This document shows, one piece after another, positions 24,802-32,344 of a DNA stretch of 32,344 nt. The notes beneath the pieces are model-generated. The model made no database searches and had not been told where the DNA came from. It saw only the letters and a program-made list of their open reading frames with translations. Within the stretch, counting starts at the first letter, position 1. Every line of letters begins with the position of its first letter. Location: positions 1 to 32,344 of the forward strand of contig JAPYTC010000005.1 in the NCBI GenBank assembly GCA_029941685.1, in the 5' to 3' direction. Position numbers and translations under genes: made by a program. The DNA comes from Planctomycetota bacterium. GTDB lineage: Bacteria; Planctomycetota; UBA1135.

Positions 24802-25169
24802 TACACGACCTCTTGAGCTAGAGAAACGATTTTCATGAAGTTGTTTTCGCGCAACTCGCGAGCTACGGCACCAAAGATGCGTGTACCACGTGGGTTGTTG
24901 TCAGCGTCGACAAGGCACAAAGCATTTGCGTCGAAACGCACATAGCTACCATCTTTACGACGAAGCTTTTGCTTAGTACGAACAACTACACCACGCACAA
25001 CTTCACCCTGAGGGATACTTGAGCCTGGCTGCGCAACCTTCACTGAGCAGATGACAACGTCACCTACCGAAGCGAACTTACGCCCTGAGCCACCCAACAC
25101 TTTGATGCACATTACTTCTTTTGCACCAGAGTTGTCGGCCACTTTCAGTCTTGTTTGAGTTTGAATCAT
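24801..25169 (-). CDS. rplN: 50S ribosomal protein L14 (uL14)
   Basis: uL14 forms an intersubunit bridge and is the docking site of silencing factor RsfS. The 122-residue protein opens [19 protein letters not shown] and contains [14 protein letters not shown], both diagnostic. An AGGA element lies about 9 nt upstream of the ATG. Confidence 0.98.
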   Translation of the reverse strand: MIQTQTRLKVADNSGAKEVMCIKVLGGSGRKFASVGDVVICSVKVAQPGSSIPQGEVVRGVVVRTKQKLRRKDGSYVRFDANALCLVDADNNPRGTRIFGAVARELRENNFMKIVSLAQEVV

Positions 25170-25193
25170 TTTGTTATTCCTGTATTGCAGTAA

Positions 25194-25472
25194 TTATTCA
25201 ACAGGTGCGGCTTTAGTCACCTCAAGGAGGCGCCAGCACTTTTTCTTACTGATAGGACGAGTGCCCATGATGTCAACCACATCACCCACGCGGGCGACAT
25301 TGTTTTCGTCATGAACGTAGTACTTTTTACGTACACGAATTGTTTTACGGTAAAGCTTATGCTTTGTTAAGCGCTGGACTTCAACGACAATTGACTTGTC
25401 GCCTTTGTCTGACACAACTGTGCCAGCAAGTTTCTTGCGCGTTCCACGATCTGTTGTTGTTTCTTCAGTCAT
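25194..25472 (-). CDS. rpsQ: 30S ribosomal protein S17 (uS17)
   Basis: uS17 binds the 5' domain of 16S rRNA. The 92-residue protein has GTVVSDKGDKSIVVEVQRL and a C-terminal GTRPISKKKCWRLLEV segment, the usual uS17 fold. A good GAGG ribosome-binding site sits 7 nt before the ATG. Confidence 0.97.
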   Translation of the reverse strand: MTEETTTDRGTRKKLAGTVVSDKGDKSIVVEVQRLTKHKLYRKTIRVRKKYYVHDENNVARVGDVVDIMGTRPISKKKCWRLLEVTKAAPVE

Positions 25473-25484
25473 TTTTTAACCTCG

Positions 25485-25697
25485 TTATCGTGACTCTTGG
25501 CCACGGATGCCTTGCTTGCGCTCGTTAAGAATTGTCTTGATACGTCCAATTTCGCGACGAATTTGACGGATACGACAAGGATTTTGAATGCCATCTACCA
25601 ATGAACGAAAACGCATGTCGTGCAATTCTTTTTCTAGTTGCTCGACGTCGAATGTTAATTCAGCGTCTTCTTTGCCTCTTACTTCTTTTGCTTTCAT
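25485..25697 (-). CDS. rpmC: 50S ribosomal protein L29 (uL29)
   Basis: uL29 is a small two-helix protein at the exit tunnel, part of the platform for SRP and trigger factor. The 70 residues contain LEKELHDMRFRSLVDGIQNP and IRQIRREIGRIKTILNERK, the two expected helices. It follows rplP by 5 nt. Confidence 0.95.
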   Translation of the reverse strand: MKAKEVRGKEDAELTFDVEQLEKELHDMRFRSLVDGIQNPCRIRQIRREIGRIKTILNERKQGIRGQESR

Positions 25698-25702
25698 AAT
25701 TA

Positions 25703-26209
25703 TTAGATGGTTTTCTTTTCGATCATGCGAACACGCACAGGGAGTTTGTGCGCTACGCGATTGAAGGCTTTACGAGCAATAGTAGCGTTAACGCCGCCTA
25801 TCTCGTAAATGATTGTTCCAGGAAGCACTACGGCTACCCAACGGTCGACATCGCCTTTACCTGAACCCATTCGAACCTCGAGAGGTTTTGCAGTAACAGG
25901 TTTGTGAGGGAAGACCCGGATGTACAACTTGCCTTCGCCAATGTGGCGGTTACAAGCAACACGACCAGCTTCGATAGTACGGGCGTTGAGCCAGCACCAC
26001 TCTAGAGCTTGCAATCCGAACTCGCCATGTGTCACGGTATTACCGCGAGTGGCTTGCGTAGTTGCAACACGTTTCTTTGGAGTTACGATGCCACGACGGT
26101 GCATGTTGCGACCTGCAACACCCTTGCCATCTGGCTTCTGGCACTTGTAAGTGCCCTTGACTTTACCGCGATGTACTTTGCGGTATTTCGTTCTCTTTGG
26201 CATTAACAT
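25703..26209 (-). CDS. rplP: 50S ribosomal protein L16 (uL16) with an N-terminal insertion
   Basis: uL16 helps position A-site tRNA near the peptidyl transferase centre. The body is canonical: KRTKYRKVHRGKVKG (5-19), TRGNTVTHGEFGLQALE, the RVFPHKPVTAKPLEVRMGSG loop and NRVAHKLPVRVRMI. Between HRGKVKG and TRGNTV, where most bacteria have about two residues, there are about 34, from TYKCQKPDGKG to ATTQA. This accounts for a length of 168 instead of about 137-144. The insert is basic and in frame. The MLMPKR start matches the family and has a GAGG ribosome-binding site. Confidence 0.95.
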   Translation of the reverse strand: MLMPKRTKYRKVHRGKVKGTYKCQKPDGKGVAGRNMHRRGIVTPKKRVATTQATRGNTVTHGEFGLQALEWCWLNARTIEAGRVACNRHIGEGKLYIRVFPHKPVTAKPLEVRMGSGKGDVDRWVAVVLPGTIIYEIGGVNATIARKAFNRVAHKLPVRVRMIEKKTI

Positions 26210-26228
26210 TGGTATTTACCTCTTTGCC

Positions 26229-26858
26229 TTATCGAGTTGACTCACCGGTAAAAATCCAGACTTTAACGCCTAGAATACCGTAAGTAGTTAGAGCCTCAGA
26301 AAAACCGTAATCGATTCGTGAGGAGAGAGTTCCCAGTGGCACACGACCTTCCCGAACTGACATTGTGCGTGCCATTTCTTTACCGTCGATACGACCTGCA
26401 ATCAAAATCTTGATGCCTTCCGCTCCGGCATTCATAGTGTTTTCCATTACGCGCTTCATTTGGAAGCGTGGAGAAACACGACGCTCAATAGCAGCAGCCA
26501 AGTTTTCGGCGATTGTCTGTGAATCGAGATCCCAGTGGCGCACCTCTTGGATATCGAGCTTAACCTCAAGACCCGACAACTTTTCAATATCTGCAACAAG
26601 CTGGTCACGAGTGCTATAACCCTTACCAATCACCTCACCCTTGCGAGTTACAAGTAACTGAATAGTTATGCGCTCTGAACGACGAGCGATGTCGATGCGA
26701 GAAATGATTCCTTTACGGAAACGGTCTTTGATTAGCTTACGGATTTGGTAATCGAGTAGGACTTGCTCTGGATAGTCTTTACCACGAGCAAACCAGCGTG
26801 AACGCCAAGGCTCACTTACGCCGATACGAAAACCGATTGGATGTATTTTTTGTCCCAT
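26229..26858 (-). CDS. rpsC: 30S ribosomal protein S3 (uS3)
   Basis: uS3 lies at the mRNA entry channel and contributes helicase activity. The 209-residue protein starts MGQKIHPIGFRIGV, has an N-terminal KH-type region and the C-terminal GRIDGKEMARTMSVREGRVP segment. It ends near VWIFTGE, without the long charged tail seen in some species. It follows rplV with TAATCATG. Confidence 0.98.
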   Translation of the reverse strand: MGQKIHPIGFRIGVSEPWRSRWFARGKDYPEQVLLDYQIRKLIKDRFRKGIISRIDIARRSERITIQLLVTRKGEVIGKGYSTRDQLVADIEKLSGLEVKLDIQEVRHWDLDSQTIAENLAAAIERRVSPRFQMKRVMENTMNAGAEGIKILIAGRIDGKEMARTMSVREGRVPLGTLSSRIDYGFSEALTTYGILGVKVWIFTGESTR

Positions 26859-26860
26859 GA

Positions 26861-27220
26861 TTATTTAGCCTCTGCTGTAACTTTTTCAGATACACCGATA
26901 CGGAAGTGAGAAGTACGACGACGAATTGTCATTGCACGCCCCATTGGACCCGGACGGAAACGAGGACGACCGTGAACCAGTGGACCACCATCAACGCGTG
27001 CATCACTAACGATTAATTCGTCAACGTTAACTGCGTCGTTTTGGCCGGCATTGGCAATAGCTGATTTAAGCACCTTGATGAAGATGGCAGCACCACGTGT
27101 GCGATGACCATTAAGCAACAACAATGCTTGGTTGACGCCTAAGCCACGAATAAGGTTCGCTGCGGCGCGAGCCTTATGAGGTGACATATGTGCGTAGCGA
27201 TGTGAAGCGCGGTATTCCAT
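26861..27220 (-). CDS. rplV: 50S ribosomal protein L22 (uL22)
   Basis: uL22 lines the peptide exit tunnel through a long beta-hairpin. The 119-residue protein has MSPHKARAAANLIRG early and the hairpin region VDGGPLVHGRPRFRPGPMGR, ending IRRRTSHFRIGVSE. This is the hairpin where macrolide-resistance changes occur in other bacteria; nothing unusual is seen. Confidence 0.97.
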   Translation of the reverse strand: MEYRASHRYAHMSPHKARAAANLIRGLGVNQALLLLNGHRTRGAAIFIKVLKSAIANAGQNDAVNVDELIVSDARVDGGPLVHGRPRFRPGPMGRAMTIRRRTSHFRIGVSEKVTAEAK

Positions 27221-27222
27221 GA

Positions 27223-27483
27223 TTAACCCTTATCGTGACCTTTGAAGGTACGCGTTGGGGCGAATTCGCCCAAACGATGACCTACCATGTCTTCTGTCAC
27301 GTAGACTTTTGTGAATTGACGACCGTTGTGCACCATGAAGGTTAAGCCAACGTAGTCGGGAATGATCGTTGAAGCGCGCGCCCATGTACGGATCGGCTTC
27401 TTGCTGCCCATTTCAGCTGCCTTGTCAACTCGACGTTGCAAGCGCGGCTCAATCCACGGACCTTTTTTAATACTTCTAGCCAT
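27223..27483 (-). CDS. rpsS: 30S ribosomal protein S19 (uS19)
   Basis: uS19 is a 30S head protein touching uS13 and the A-site finger. The 86 residues include [33 protein letters not shown] and [18 protein letters not shown], all standard. It lies 6 nt after rplB and joins rplV through TAATCATG. Confidence 0.97.
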   Translation of the reverse strand: MARSIKKGPWIEPRLQRRVDKAAEMGSKKPIRTWARASTIIPDYVGLTFMVHNGRQFTKVYVTEDMVGHRLGEFAPTRTFKGHDKG

Positions 27484-27489
27484 GACTTA

Positions 27490-28320
27490 TTATTTTCCTG
27501 TTTTACGGCGACGAACGATGAACTTGGATGTGGTCTTACGCTTTTGACGCGTTTTGTAACCTTTAGCAGGTTGACCCCAAGGAGAAACTGGGTGCTTACC
27601 CATTGTGCGACCCTCACCACCACCATGGGGGTGAGCGGCTGGATACATAGCAGCACCACGAACGTGTGGACGCCTACCCATATGGCGACTACGACCAGCT
27701 TTTCCAAGCTTGACGTTTTTGTGGTCGGCATTACCAACCTCGCCGATAGTTGCACGACACTCAATATGAATCTTGCGCAATTCGCCAGACGGCATATTAA
27801 TCAGTGCGTAATTGCCCTCGCGTGCAGCTAGACGAGCGCTAGCTCCTGCAGAACGAACAAGTTTTGCACCTTGACCAGCGCGCATTTCAATATTGTGAAT
27901 GGAAATACCCAAAGGCAAATCCTTCAACTTCATTGAACAGCCAACTTTTGGCTCGGCGTCTGGACCTGAGCTAACCATGTCACCCTGCTCTAGACCCTTA
28001 GGCCAAACGATGTATGCCTTTTCGCCATCTACATAGTGCAGCAAAGCGATGTACGCAGTACGGTTTGGATCGTATTCGATGTGCGCGACTTTAGCCATCA
28101 CACCATCTTTATTACGTTTAAAGTCGATCATACGGTAACGGCGCTTAGCGCCTCCGCCTTTATGACGAGCTGTAACACGGCCTAGGTTGTTACGACCACC
28201 TGTTTTCTTAAGTGGTTGTAGCAGACTCTTCTCGGGGGTCTGGCGTGTTAACTCTGCACGATCAAGCACCGAGCCGTCTCGGCGGCCTGGTGATGTCGGT
28301 TTGTAGTACTTAATTCCCAT
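27490..28320 (-). CDS. rplB: 50S ribosomal protein L2 (uL2)
   Basis: uL2 is central to subunit association and close to the peptidyl transferase centre. The 276-residue protein has [20 protein letters not shown] early and [19 protein letters not shown] late. The key loop reads [14 protein letters not shown], where the common form is [14 protein letters not shown]; the functionally important His is kept. No Shine-Dalgarno is seen before the ATG. Confidence 0.98.
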   Translation of the reverse strand: MGIKYYKPTSPGRRDGSVLDRAELTRQTPEKSLLQPLKKTGGRNNLGRVTARHKGGGAKRRYRMIDFKRNKDGVMAKVAHIEYDPNRTAYIALLHYVDGEKAYIVWPKGLEQGDMVSSGPDAEPKVGCSMKLKDLPLGISIHNIEMRAGQGAKLVRSAGASARLAAREGNYALINMPSGELRKIHIECRATIGEVGNADHKNVKLGKAGRSRHMGRRPHVRGAAMYPAAHPHGGGEGRTMGKHPVSPWGQPAKGYKTRQKRKTTSKFIVRRRKTGK

Positions 28321-28346
28321 TATTTTATGTGGTTATCCTGTAATGA

Positions 28347-28634
28347 TTACAGAAGGTCGATTTTGTTTCCGTCAGCGAGTTGAACTAAAGCAATCTTCTT
28401 GCTTGGTGTGCGGAAATATGATGCCCCGCGACGACGCATTTTGCCGTTACGGACCATAGTGTTGACTTTTTCAACTTTTACCTCAAACAGCATTTCTACT
28501 GCTTGCTTAATCTCAATCCGGTTGGCGCCACCGGCTACTTCAAAACGGTAGACGTTTGCGTTTTCTTGCTCAGAAGTGGACTTCTCGGTGAGAACTGGCT
28601 TCTGAATGATTTCGTATGCTTCACTTGATTGCAT
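28347..28634 (-). CDS. rplW: 50S ribosomal protein L23 (uL23)
   Basis: uL23 sits at the tunnel exit and docks trigger factor and SRP. The 95-residue protein has IIQKPVLTEKST near the start, the YRFEVAGGANRIEIKQAVE strand-helix and VEKVNTMVRNGKMRRRG. Length and neighbours are standard. Confidence 0.97.
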   Translation of the reverse strand: MQSSEAYEIIQKPVLTEKSTSEQENANVYRFEVAGGANRIEIKQAVEMLFEVKVEKVNTMVRNGKMRRRGASYFRTPSKKIALVQLADGNKIDLL

Positions 28635-28660
28635 GGTATTAATTCTTGTTTTGAGTCAGA

Positions 28661-29284
28661 TTAAAAACGAGCAACAATAGCTTCGAGAGCGCCCTCTTGA
28701 GCAATGACGTTTTTGTGCGCCAGCAACTCGTAAGCATTAGAATCTGCACCTGTCATAACAGTAACGCGTGGGAAGTTACGGAATGAACGGTAGAGGTTAT
28801 CGTCGTGTGCAGCAGTAAGAACCAGAACGGTACCCCCTACAACATTGCATCCTTGCAGCACTTGACGCGCCGCCTTAGAAGATGGCTCGCTAAAAGACAT
28901 GCCGCTTACTTCGATAATTTCGCTGTCGTTAATCTTGCCCAACAAAGCAGAACGCAATGCAACATTACGCTGACGCTTTGGCAAACTGTAGTACCAACGA
29001 CGTGTATTACGTGGACCAAAAGTTGTTGCACCACCGACCCACAATGGTGAGCGACGGTCGCCAGCACGAGCTCGGCCCGTACCCTTTTGCTTCCATGGTT
29101 TTGCGGTATGACCTTGCAATTCGCCCCGCGTCTTAACGTGAGCATCGCCCTGGCGGCGATTAGACTGGTACATAACGACCGCATCTTTCATAGTGCGGAA
29201 AAGAGGTGCTTCGCCAAGATCAGCTGAGAATTCTTTCTCGCCGGTCTTGCCCGAATTTACATCATAAGTTGTGATTGTTGACAT
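28661..29284 (-). CDS. rplD: 50S ribosomal protein L4 (uL4)
   Basis: uL4 reaches into the exit tunnel; in E. coli it also represses its own S10 operon. The 207-residue protein has the extended loop KTRGELQGHTAKPWKQKGTG and RAGDRRSPLWVGGATTFGP. An AGGAG ribosome-binding site is placed 8 nt before the ATG. Since a structured leader precedes rpsJ here, autoregulation by uL4 is a reasonable but untested idea. Confidence 0.97.
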   Translation of the reverse strand: MSTITTYDVNSGKTGEKEFSADLGEAPLFRTMKDAVVMYQSNRRQGDAHVKTRGELQGHTAKPWKQKGTGRARAGDRRSPLWVGGATTFGPRNTRRWYYSLPKRQRNVALRSALLGKINDSEIIEVSGMSFSEPSSKAARQVLQGCNVVGGTVLVLTAAHDDNLYRSFRNFPRVTVMTGADSNAYELLAHKNVIAQEGALEAIVARF

Positions 29285-29302
29285 TATTCTATCTCCTGTT
29301 CA

Positions 29303-29950
29303 CTACTTAGGCTGTACGCCAGTTTTGGCAGTACTTACCTGAATCAGACCGTTTGGCGGGCCCGGAACACCACCGCGGACCAACAATAGGCCGCGTTCTG
29401 AATCGATACCCTCGATTACAGAGTTCTTCACTGTAAAGCGAGAGTTACCTAAATGCTTTGCCATACGCGTGCCCTTGAACACACGACCCGGATAAGCACA
29501 CTGACCAATAGAGCCAGGAGCACGCACAGTTTGACAACCGTGAGTCTCGTTACCACGACGGAAGCCGTGAGCCTTGATCGAACCAGCGAAACCACGACCT
29601 TTTGACTTACCGGCAATGTCAATGACTTCGCCGATAGTGAAAACGTCTGCGCCTAATTCTTGGCCGAGCTCAAAGCCCTCAACTGAATCGACGCGGAATT
29701 CGCAGTGGTCTTTGTAGTTCTTAACGCCTGCCTTATCTGCAGCAACACGTTGCGGCTTCGCGACGTGCTTGTCGCGTGCCTGCTTAAGGCCTACCTGGAC
29801 AGCTGAATAGCTATCGCGTTCTGGTGTACGAAGCAATGTGATTGCACAATCGCTTACGTCTAATACTGTGACTGGAACAACAGAGCCGTCCTCACGGAAG
29901 ATTTGGGTCATCCCCTTCTTCTTAGCCAACAAAAAGTTTTTAGTAGTCAT
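29303..29950 (-). CDS. rplC: 50S ribosomal protein L3 (uL3)
   Basis: uL3 starts 50S assembly and extends to the peptidyl transferase centre. The 215-residue protein has LLAKKKGMTQIFREDGSVVP at the start, KSKGRGFAGSIKAHGFRRG and the GSIGQCAYPGRVFKGTRMAK loop, where Gln is the methylation site of PrmB in E. coli-type uL3. A GGGAG site precedes the ATG. Confidence 0.97.
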   Translation of the reverse strand: MTTKNFLLAKKKGMTQIFREDGSVVPVTVLDVSDCAITLLRTPERDSYSAVQVGLKQARDKHVAKPQRVAADKAGVKNYKDHCEFRVDSVEGFELGQELGADVFTIGEVIDIAGKSKGRGFAGSIKAHGFRRGNETHGCQTVRAPGSIGQCAYPGRVFKGTRMAKHLGNSRFTVKNSVIEGIDSERGLLLVRGGVPGPPNGLIQVSTAKTGVQPK

Positions 29951-30025
29951 GTTTTTCTCCCGGATCCATTGCGGGGCGATTTCGCAGAGGCGTTTATAGC
30001 ATGCGGGATTATTAAGTAGTACGAA

Positions 30026-30331
30026 CTAGAGTTTAATTCGCACGTCGACGCCAGCAGACAGCACTAGGCGGTTAAGCGCATCGATTGTCTGTGGTGTTGG
30101 TTCGAGCAGATACATCAGACGCTTGTGCGTACGGATTTCGAACTGCTCGCGAGCTTTCTTATTTACGTGAGGTGAGCGCAACACTGTGTAGCGTTCGCAA
30201 CGTGTAGGAAGAGGAATAGGACCTGAAACCTTTACGCCGGTTAGACGTGCAGCTTCGATAATTGATTCGGTTGCCTGATCAATTGCTTCGTGGTCGTAGG
30301 CCTCGAGTCGGATTTGAATGCGGTTAGACAT
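30026..30331 (-). CDS. rpsJ: 30S ribosomal protein S10 (uS10)
   Basis: uS10 is a 30S head protein and, as NusE, part of antitermination complexes. The 101-residue protein has [18 protein letters not shown] early and the loop [20 protein letters not shown], then [20 protein letters not shown]. It is the first gene of the S10 run, with its own promoter and a structured leader of about 95 nt. The bases just upstream (AAATCAAAA) contain no Shine-Dalgarno. Confidence 0.98.
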   Translation of the reverse strand: MSNRIQIRLEAYDHEAIDQATESIIEAARLTGVKVSGPIPLPTRCERYTVLRSPHVNKKAREQFEIRTHKRLMYLLEPTPQTIDALNRLVLSAGVDVRIKL

Positions 30332-30352
30332 TTTTGATTTAATGCACTTTAA

Positions 30353-30408
30353 GCCTCGTAAAATCTATCCGCCGCAGAAGTTGCGGTTAGGTCCGGATTA
30401 AACGAGGC
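30353..30408 (-). promoter_or_regulatory. nested stem-loop in the rpsJ leader
   Basis: On the transcript GCCTCGT pairs perfectly with ACGAGGC (7 bp). Inside, TCCG pairs with CGGA and CCGC with GCGG around an AACTTCT loop, with internal loops between the helices. It lies between the promoter and the rpsJ start, as expected of a ribosomal-protein leader that controls the operon. It is not a terminator, because no U-run follows. Confidence 0.6.
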
Positions 30409-30431
30409 ATTCCCCAGGAATTGGGTCGGGT

Positions 30432-30459
30432 ATTTTAGTCTTTTTTCAGCTCAGGTCAA
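30432..30459 (-). promoter_or_regulatory. promoter of the S10-spc-alpha run
   Basis: TTGACC (30454-30459) and TAAAAT (30432-30437), each five of six to the sigma70 consensus, are separated by 16 nt. Transcription would begin near 30425, leaving a leader of about 95 nt before rpsJ. It lies just downstream of the EF-G-like gene, so the ribosomal run need not depend on upstream transcription. Confidence 0.7.
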
Positions 30460-30498
30460 GGCAATACCGCCAAGAACCTCAATAAAAACGAAAACCCC

Positions 30499-32344
30499 TT
30501 AGCTTTTCCAGCTTTGGCTACGGATTGTGAGTTCGGCACGGCCATGAGATTGCGAACGGAGCTCTGTAGAATAGTTTTTTAATTCAGAAAAATAGGCCTC
30601 GGCGCGCACCACAGCGCGCCCATCTTGTTGCTCTACTGCCGAAATATTGGCATTTCGCGCTTGAAGATCGGTCAATATAGCAGAAAGTTCACCATCGGGC
30701 ACGCGGACTTCAAATCGGAAAAATGGCTTCTGCGTGACTCCATGCTTGGAAAGGATTTGCGTAATACAACTATGAAGCGCTGCCAGCAGCAAATCATCCG
30801 TATCATGGGCGTTTTCAGCGATATTAAGCTTGGTCACGCGGGCAGACAGCGCCCGTAGACGGAAGCCATCTGGCCCCACCCAGCCATCAAAAGCTGTACC
30901 ACTATAGATAGAATCGAGCAAGAGTTCGTCAAACTGACTCAACAACGGCGAGAACCGCAAAATCACCCCGTGATGGTCAGCTGGCGACAGCTCAACCTCG
31001 ATAGTGATGTGGTTATGGGTGTCGTCAAAATGAGAGTAGTCGATTTGGAGACTGTGACTGCCACCAATGCTCTCATACTGCTCAATCATCACTCCACCGA
31101 TATGCACTGCGAAATCGCAAATATCCCCGAGCTGCTTGGCCGTTATCTCTAGATGCAACTGGCCCTGCCCCTGCAGCACAATCTGTCCATCATCACACTG
31201 TAGAGCTAAACTCGGGTCGCTACGGCACAACCACTTACAATGTGCGATTAGTTCATCACGCTGTTCGTCGCTAGGGGGTTCTACACGCATGGACATCACC
31301 GGTGAAGACAAGGACTCGGGCTCAACCGCCCCACGCTGCATTGTTGAACGAAGGGTGTCGCCACTTTGCAATTCTATATCTGTTTTAATGACGAACAGCG
31401 AACCATTGACGAAAGTGGCTTTGGACTGCAAGTCGTCGGCGAGAATCGTGAAACAATCTTCGACTGTAAATTGCTCGCCAGTACGCTCGAGATAAAGCTG
31501 CTGTCCGCTAGCGAGTCCGCCACAGAACAAGCGCACATAGGAAACATCACGCTTGGCAATGCGCTCGACCTTAAATACGTAAACGATTGATTCGTCGTCA
31601 TCAGGGTCAATGACAGCATCTTTGCCAGTTTGGGAATCGTGAAGGTTGACGGGAATCCCCTCGGCTGGGGATGGAAAATAATCGATCACTGCGTCAAGCA
31701 CCTGCTGCCCACCGACGCGCTGCAATGCCGAGCACGCTAACGCTGGATACCATTTACGCTGTTTAACGGCTTGTGCAATCCCATCGTGTAGCATCTGGGT
31801 ACTCAAGGTCGAATGTTCTAGATAATGGTTTTCATAAAGCTCGCTTAATTCAGCCACCTTCGAACAAAGCTGATGATGAGCATCATCGGCACGTTCTACA
31901 AGACTCTCGGGAATGGGAAGAACTGTACAGTCAGCGCAATCGTCTAATGGATTCCATTCAACTAACTTCATCGAAAGCAGATCGATGATTCCGCAAAAAT
32001 GATTATCATCGAAGTACGCAAGCTGTAAAGGCACGATATCGACATCTAATTGCCTGGCGGCTAGAACGCATGAGGAACGGAATTCAGCACAATCACGGTC
32101 CATCTTGTTAAACACGAACAACAATGGCAGCTGATGATCTTGCGCCTGACGCACCACCGAATAAGTTTGAGCCTGGACGCCTTCTAGAGCATCGATAACC
32201 ACCACCGCCCCATCGAGCACCTGCAAACTGCGACGCACCTCGGCAGCGAAATCAACATGTCCGGGAGTATCGACGAATTGCAGCCGGTGGTCGCGCCATG
32301 GACAGTGTGCAACCGCAGCAGAAATAGTAATACCACGCTCACGC
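30499..32344 (-). CDS. fusA: EF-G-like translational GTPase, 5' end cut by the window
   Basis: The frame stays open to the right edge, beyond the GTG used in the ORF track. The added part reads RERGITISAA (switch I) and DTPGHVDFAAEVRRSL (G3, switch II). G4 is NKMD and G5 SAL. Domains II to V follow in order, ending with an EF-G domain V (LRSQSHGRAELTI). Many usually conserved spots differ: GQGQLHLEI replaces GMGELHLEI, domain II lacks the PFxGxL pattern, and the domain IV opening QxGGxGQ is absent. A His in the domain IV tip region (NAHDTDD) may match the translocation His. Location directly ahead of rpsJ is that of fusA in many bacteria, but this could be a second EF-G (EF-G2 or spdEFG-like) instead of the main factor. 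The P-loop lies outside the window. Confidence 0.85.
   Translation of the reverse strand, partial: RERGITISAAVAHCPWRDHRLQFVDTPGHVDFAAEVRRSLQVLDGAVVVIDALEGVQAQTYSVVRQAQDHQLPLLFVFNKMDRDCAEFRSSCVLAARQLDVDIVPLQLAYFDDNHFCGIIDLLSMKLVEWNPLDDCADCTVLPIPESLVERADDAHHQLCSKVAELSELYENHYLEHSTLSTQMLHDGIAQAVKQRKWYPALACSALQRVGGQQVLDAVIDYFPSPAEGIPVNLHDSQTGKDAVIDPDDDESIVYVFKVERIAKRDVSYVRLFCGGLASGQQLYLERTGEQFTVEDCFTILADDLQSKATFVNGSLFVIKTDIELQSGDTLRSTMQRGAVEPESLSSPVMSMRVEPPSDEQRDELIAHCKWLCRSDPSLALQCDDGQIVLQGQGQLHLEITAKQLGDICDFAVHIGGVMIEQYESIGGSHSLQIDYSHFDDTHNHITIEVELSPADHHGVILRFSPLLSQFDELLLDSIYSGTAFDGWVGPDGFRLRALSARVTKLNIAENAHDTDDLLLAALHSCITQILSKHGVTQKPFFRFEVRVPDGELSAILTDLQARNANISAVEQQDGRAVVRAEAYFSELKNYSTELRSQSHGRAELTIRSQSWKS

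Noticed and set aside
27342-27764. 140-aa minus-strand ORF across rplB and rpsS
   Set aside because: Out-of-frame shadow of two certain ribosomal protein genes.

Overview
The window is a compact bacterial chromosome segment of core housekeeping genes. All genes except dnaE lie on the minus strand, so the natural reading order is from high to low coordinates. No transposase, integrase, phage gene, CRISPR array or obvious transferred island is visible. GC content looks close to half by eye. Placement is an inference: the S10-spc-alpha ribosomal protein run lacks rpmD (L30) between rpsE and rplO and lacks rpsD (S4) between rpsK and rpoA, an EF-G-like gene sits directly upstream of rpsJ, and a GspC-like PDZ protein, type III pantothenate kinase and HPr/EIIA proteins are present. 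This suggests a member of the PVC group, perhaps planctomycete- or verrucomicrobium-like, but not a species.

Layout in transcription order. (1) 32344-30499: 5'-truncated, divergent EF-G-like GTPase. (2) 30459-30332: a good sigma70-type promoter and a nested stem-loop in the rpsJ leader. (3) 30331-16781: a 27-gene run rpsJ-rplCDWB-rpsS-rplV-rpsC-rplP-rpmC-rpsQ-rplNXE-rpsNH-rplFR-rpsE-rplO-secY-adk-infA-rpmJ-rpsMK-rpoA-rplQ. It ends at a bidirectional terminator shared with the convergent gene dnaE. (4) 13190-16708 (+): dnaE with an apparently intact PHP metal site. (5) 13105-12208: a consensus-like promoter, then tRNA-Arg(ACG), tadA, tRNA-Ser(GGA) and the SRP RNA, placing the tRNA deaminase beside its classical substrate. 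(6) 12163-6138: dnaX, ybaB, recR, truA, hpf, ptsN, ptsH and RNase E/G, almost without gaps. (7) 6088-5500: rplU-rpmA with a terminator. (8) 5425-416: obg, a GspC-like PDZ protein, coaX, a shortened MnmE-like GTPase and pyrB fused to a PyrI-type zinc module. (9) Left edge: the start of an exported protein, preceded by three alternating 8-bp half-sites.

The genes cover translation (ribosomal proteins, EF-G-like factor, IF-1, tRNAs, TadA, TruA), protein export (SecY, SRP RNA), transcription (RpoA), replication and repair (DnaE, DnaX, RecR), RNA decay (RNase E/G), ribosome hibernation and assembly (HPF, Obg), nucleotide and cofactor metabolism (Adk, PyrB, CoaX) and phosphotransfer signalling (EIIA, HPr). 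I see no wholly new multi-gene system. The most unusual items are the PyrB-zinc-domain fusion, the truncated MnmE-like GTPase coupled to coaX, a roughly 32-residue insertion in uL16, the EF-G-like protein, the non-canonical G4 motif in Obg, and several RNA or DNA structures at gene junctions.
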